Assembly (NCBI GenBank): GCA_902783205.1
Contig: CACZQE010000411.1
Span: 1 to 6,604 of the forward strand
DNA length: 6,604 nt
Source: an uncultured Lachnospiraceae bacterium
Lineage (GTDB): Bacteria; Bacillota_A; Clostridia; Lachnospirales; Lachnospiraceae
Reading direction: 5' to 3'
Both the position numbers and the translations under genes were made by a program. Of the stretch, positions 5,925-6,604 are shown in pieces (the first letter of the stretch is position 1; every line of letters begins with the position of its first letter). The notes under the pieces are model-generated. The model saw only the letters and a list, made by a program, of their open reading frames with translations, did no database searches and was not told the origin of the DNA.

Positions 5925-5954
5925 ATTCTAGCACATTTGAAAGAATAATGCCAG
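5925..5954 (-). promoter_or_regulatory. Extended -10 promoter of pnp
   Basis: On the minus strand the -10 element TAGAAT (5925-5930) is preceded by TGC (5931-5933), giving the extended TGn motif. CTGGCA (5949-5954, four of six -35 bases) lies 18 nt upstream. Transcription would start near 5918 and give a leader of about 190 nt before the pnp ATG. The remainder of the 255-nt gap shows no gene and no clear terminator for the upstream peptidase. Confidence 0.65.
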
Positions 5955-5986
5955 AAAAAATTACAGGCTGCTTTATTTCATTTTGA

Positions 5987-6604
5987 TTACATGTCATCTT
6001 TCAGAAGTTCAGCCACCAGTTCCGCTCCTTTTGCCAGCTCATCCACACGGGTGTATTCTTCGGTGGAATGGACATTGTGCATTCCGCTGGTGAGGACGAT
6101 GCCGGTGATTCCGTGCTGAACAAAGACATTATTATCACTGCCGCCCGTGGTGGACATGGTCCTGCCTTCAAGGCCCAGTTTCCGGCATGCTCTTTTGAAT
6201 CGCTTTACGACCGGATGGTCTTCCGGGATGCTGTAAGCATGCAGATGGTTTTCCGTTACGAATTCGACCCTGACCCGGCCGGCATTGTCTTCAAAGGTTT
6301 TCCTGATCTCTTCGATGATCGAAAGAGCCTTTTCATGGTCAAGGCTTCTTACTTCCCCTGTTACAACACAGTTTTCCGGGACAATATTGTTGGCTTCTCC
6401 GCCCCTGACGGTCCCGATATTCATGGTCGTATCATCCCCGATCGTCCCCGGAGAAAGGGATTTGATGGCTCTTGCTGCCGCCATTATGGCATTTATACCT
6501 TTTTCCGGAGCAAATCCCGCATGAGCGGCTTTTCCTTTTATACGGGCTTCCCATCCGATCAGAGTGGGGGCGGATATGGCCGCCTTGCCTGCCGCTCCCG
6601 ACAG
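5987..6604 (-). CDS. M20-family metallopeptidase, PepT-like, C-terminal half (runs off the right edge)
   Basis: The last 205 residues of a zinc-dependent aminopeptidase-type enzyme are visible, ending at TAA (5987-5989). GKAAHAGFAPEKGINAI (24-40 of the fragment) is the characteristic start of the M20 dimerisation domain. NIGTVRGGEANNIVPENC (62-79) and GEVRSLD (83-89) continue that lid domain. The chain then returns to the catalytic domain with TTGGSDNNVF (152-161) and SGMHNVHSTEEY (173-184), which holds the family's C-terminal zinc-ligand histidine (H179 by its position in the HSTEEY motif). The combination fits the peptidase T-like branch of M20, which cleaves small peptides in the cytoplasm; the exact substrate is not readable. 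The N-terminal metal-binding half lies beyond the window. The gene is followed by the pnp promoter rather than by a tight gene junction, so the two are probably separate units, though no clear terminator was found and readthrough is possible. Confidence 0.9.
   Translation of the reverse strand: MSGAAGKAAISAPTLIGWEARIKGKAAHAGFAPEKGINAIMAAARAIKSLSPGTIGDDTTMNIGTVRGGEANNIVPENCVVTGEVRSLDHEKALSIIEEIRKTFEDNAGRVRVEFVTENHLHAYSIPEDHPVVKRFKRACRKLGLEGRTMSTTGGSDNNVFVQHGITGIVLTSGMHNVHSTEEYTRVDELAKGAELVAELLKDDM

Noticed and set aside
5934..5986. Terminator for the M20 peptidase
   Set aside because: There is a T-run (minus strand, about 5955-5962), but no convincing GC stem precedes it.

Overview
The window looks like core chromosome of a Clostridia member, most likely a Lachnospiraceae species. 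By eye it is roughly half G+C, and the PNPase and FtsK sequences, strong AGGAGG-type ribosome sites and AT-rich intergenic promoters all fit that placement. The family assignment is an impression from protein sequence, not a database result. Every gene I accept lies on the minus strand, so in transcription order the window reads from right to left.

Layout in transcription order: (1) 6604-5987, the C-terminal half of an M20-family (PepT-like) zinc peptidase, cut by the window edge. (2) 5986-5732, an intergenic region with a good extended -10 promoter, a leader of about 190 nt and a strong leader hairpin. (3) 5731-3644, complete pnp (polynucleotide phosphorylase), ended by a textbook intrinsic terminator. 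(4) 3643-3320, a 324-nt non-coding stretch holding that terminator, a palindrome-rich element that looks like a dispersed intergenic repeat, an AT-rich inverted repeat and a consensus-like promoter. (5) 3319-2726 and 2711-1338, a two-gene operon derived from a type I restriction-modification system: a single-TRD HsdS-like protein starting at TTG, then an HsdM-like protein that has lost its recognisable catalytic motifs. (6) 1337-1213, a terminator and AT-rich promoter region. (7) 1212-1, the membrane and linker part of an FtsK/SpoIIIE DNA translocase, cut by the window edge before the motor domain.

The most unusual content is the operon in (5). The HsdM-like protein keeps the helical N-terminus, the late methyltransferase-domain landmarks and the C-terminal helix of HsdM. 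The positions of the SAM-binding motif and the (N/D)PP(F/Y) catalytic motif are degenerate, and no HsdR gene is present in the window. Both reading frames are intact and have a promoter and ribosome sites, which argues against simple decay. I infer a sequence-specific DNA-binding complex that does not methylate, encoded between two housekeeping genes (pnp and ftsK). Its function is unknown to me. The other genes are ordinary: pnp acts in RNA turnover, ftsK in chromosome segregation, and the peptidase in peptide use.
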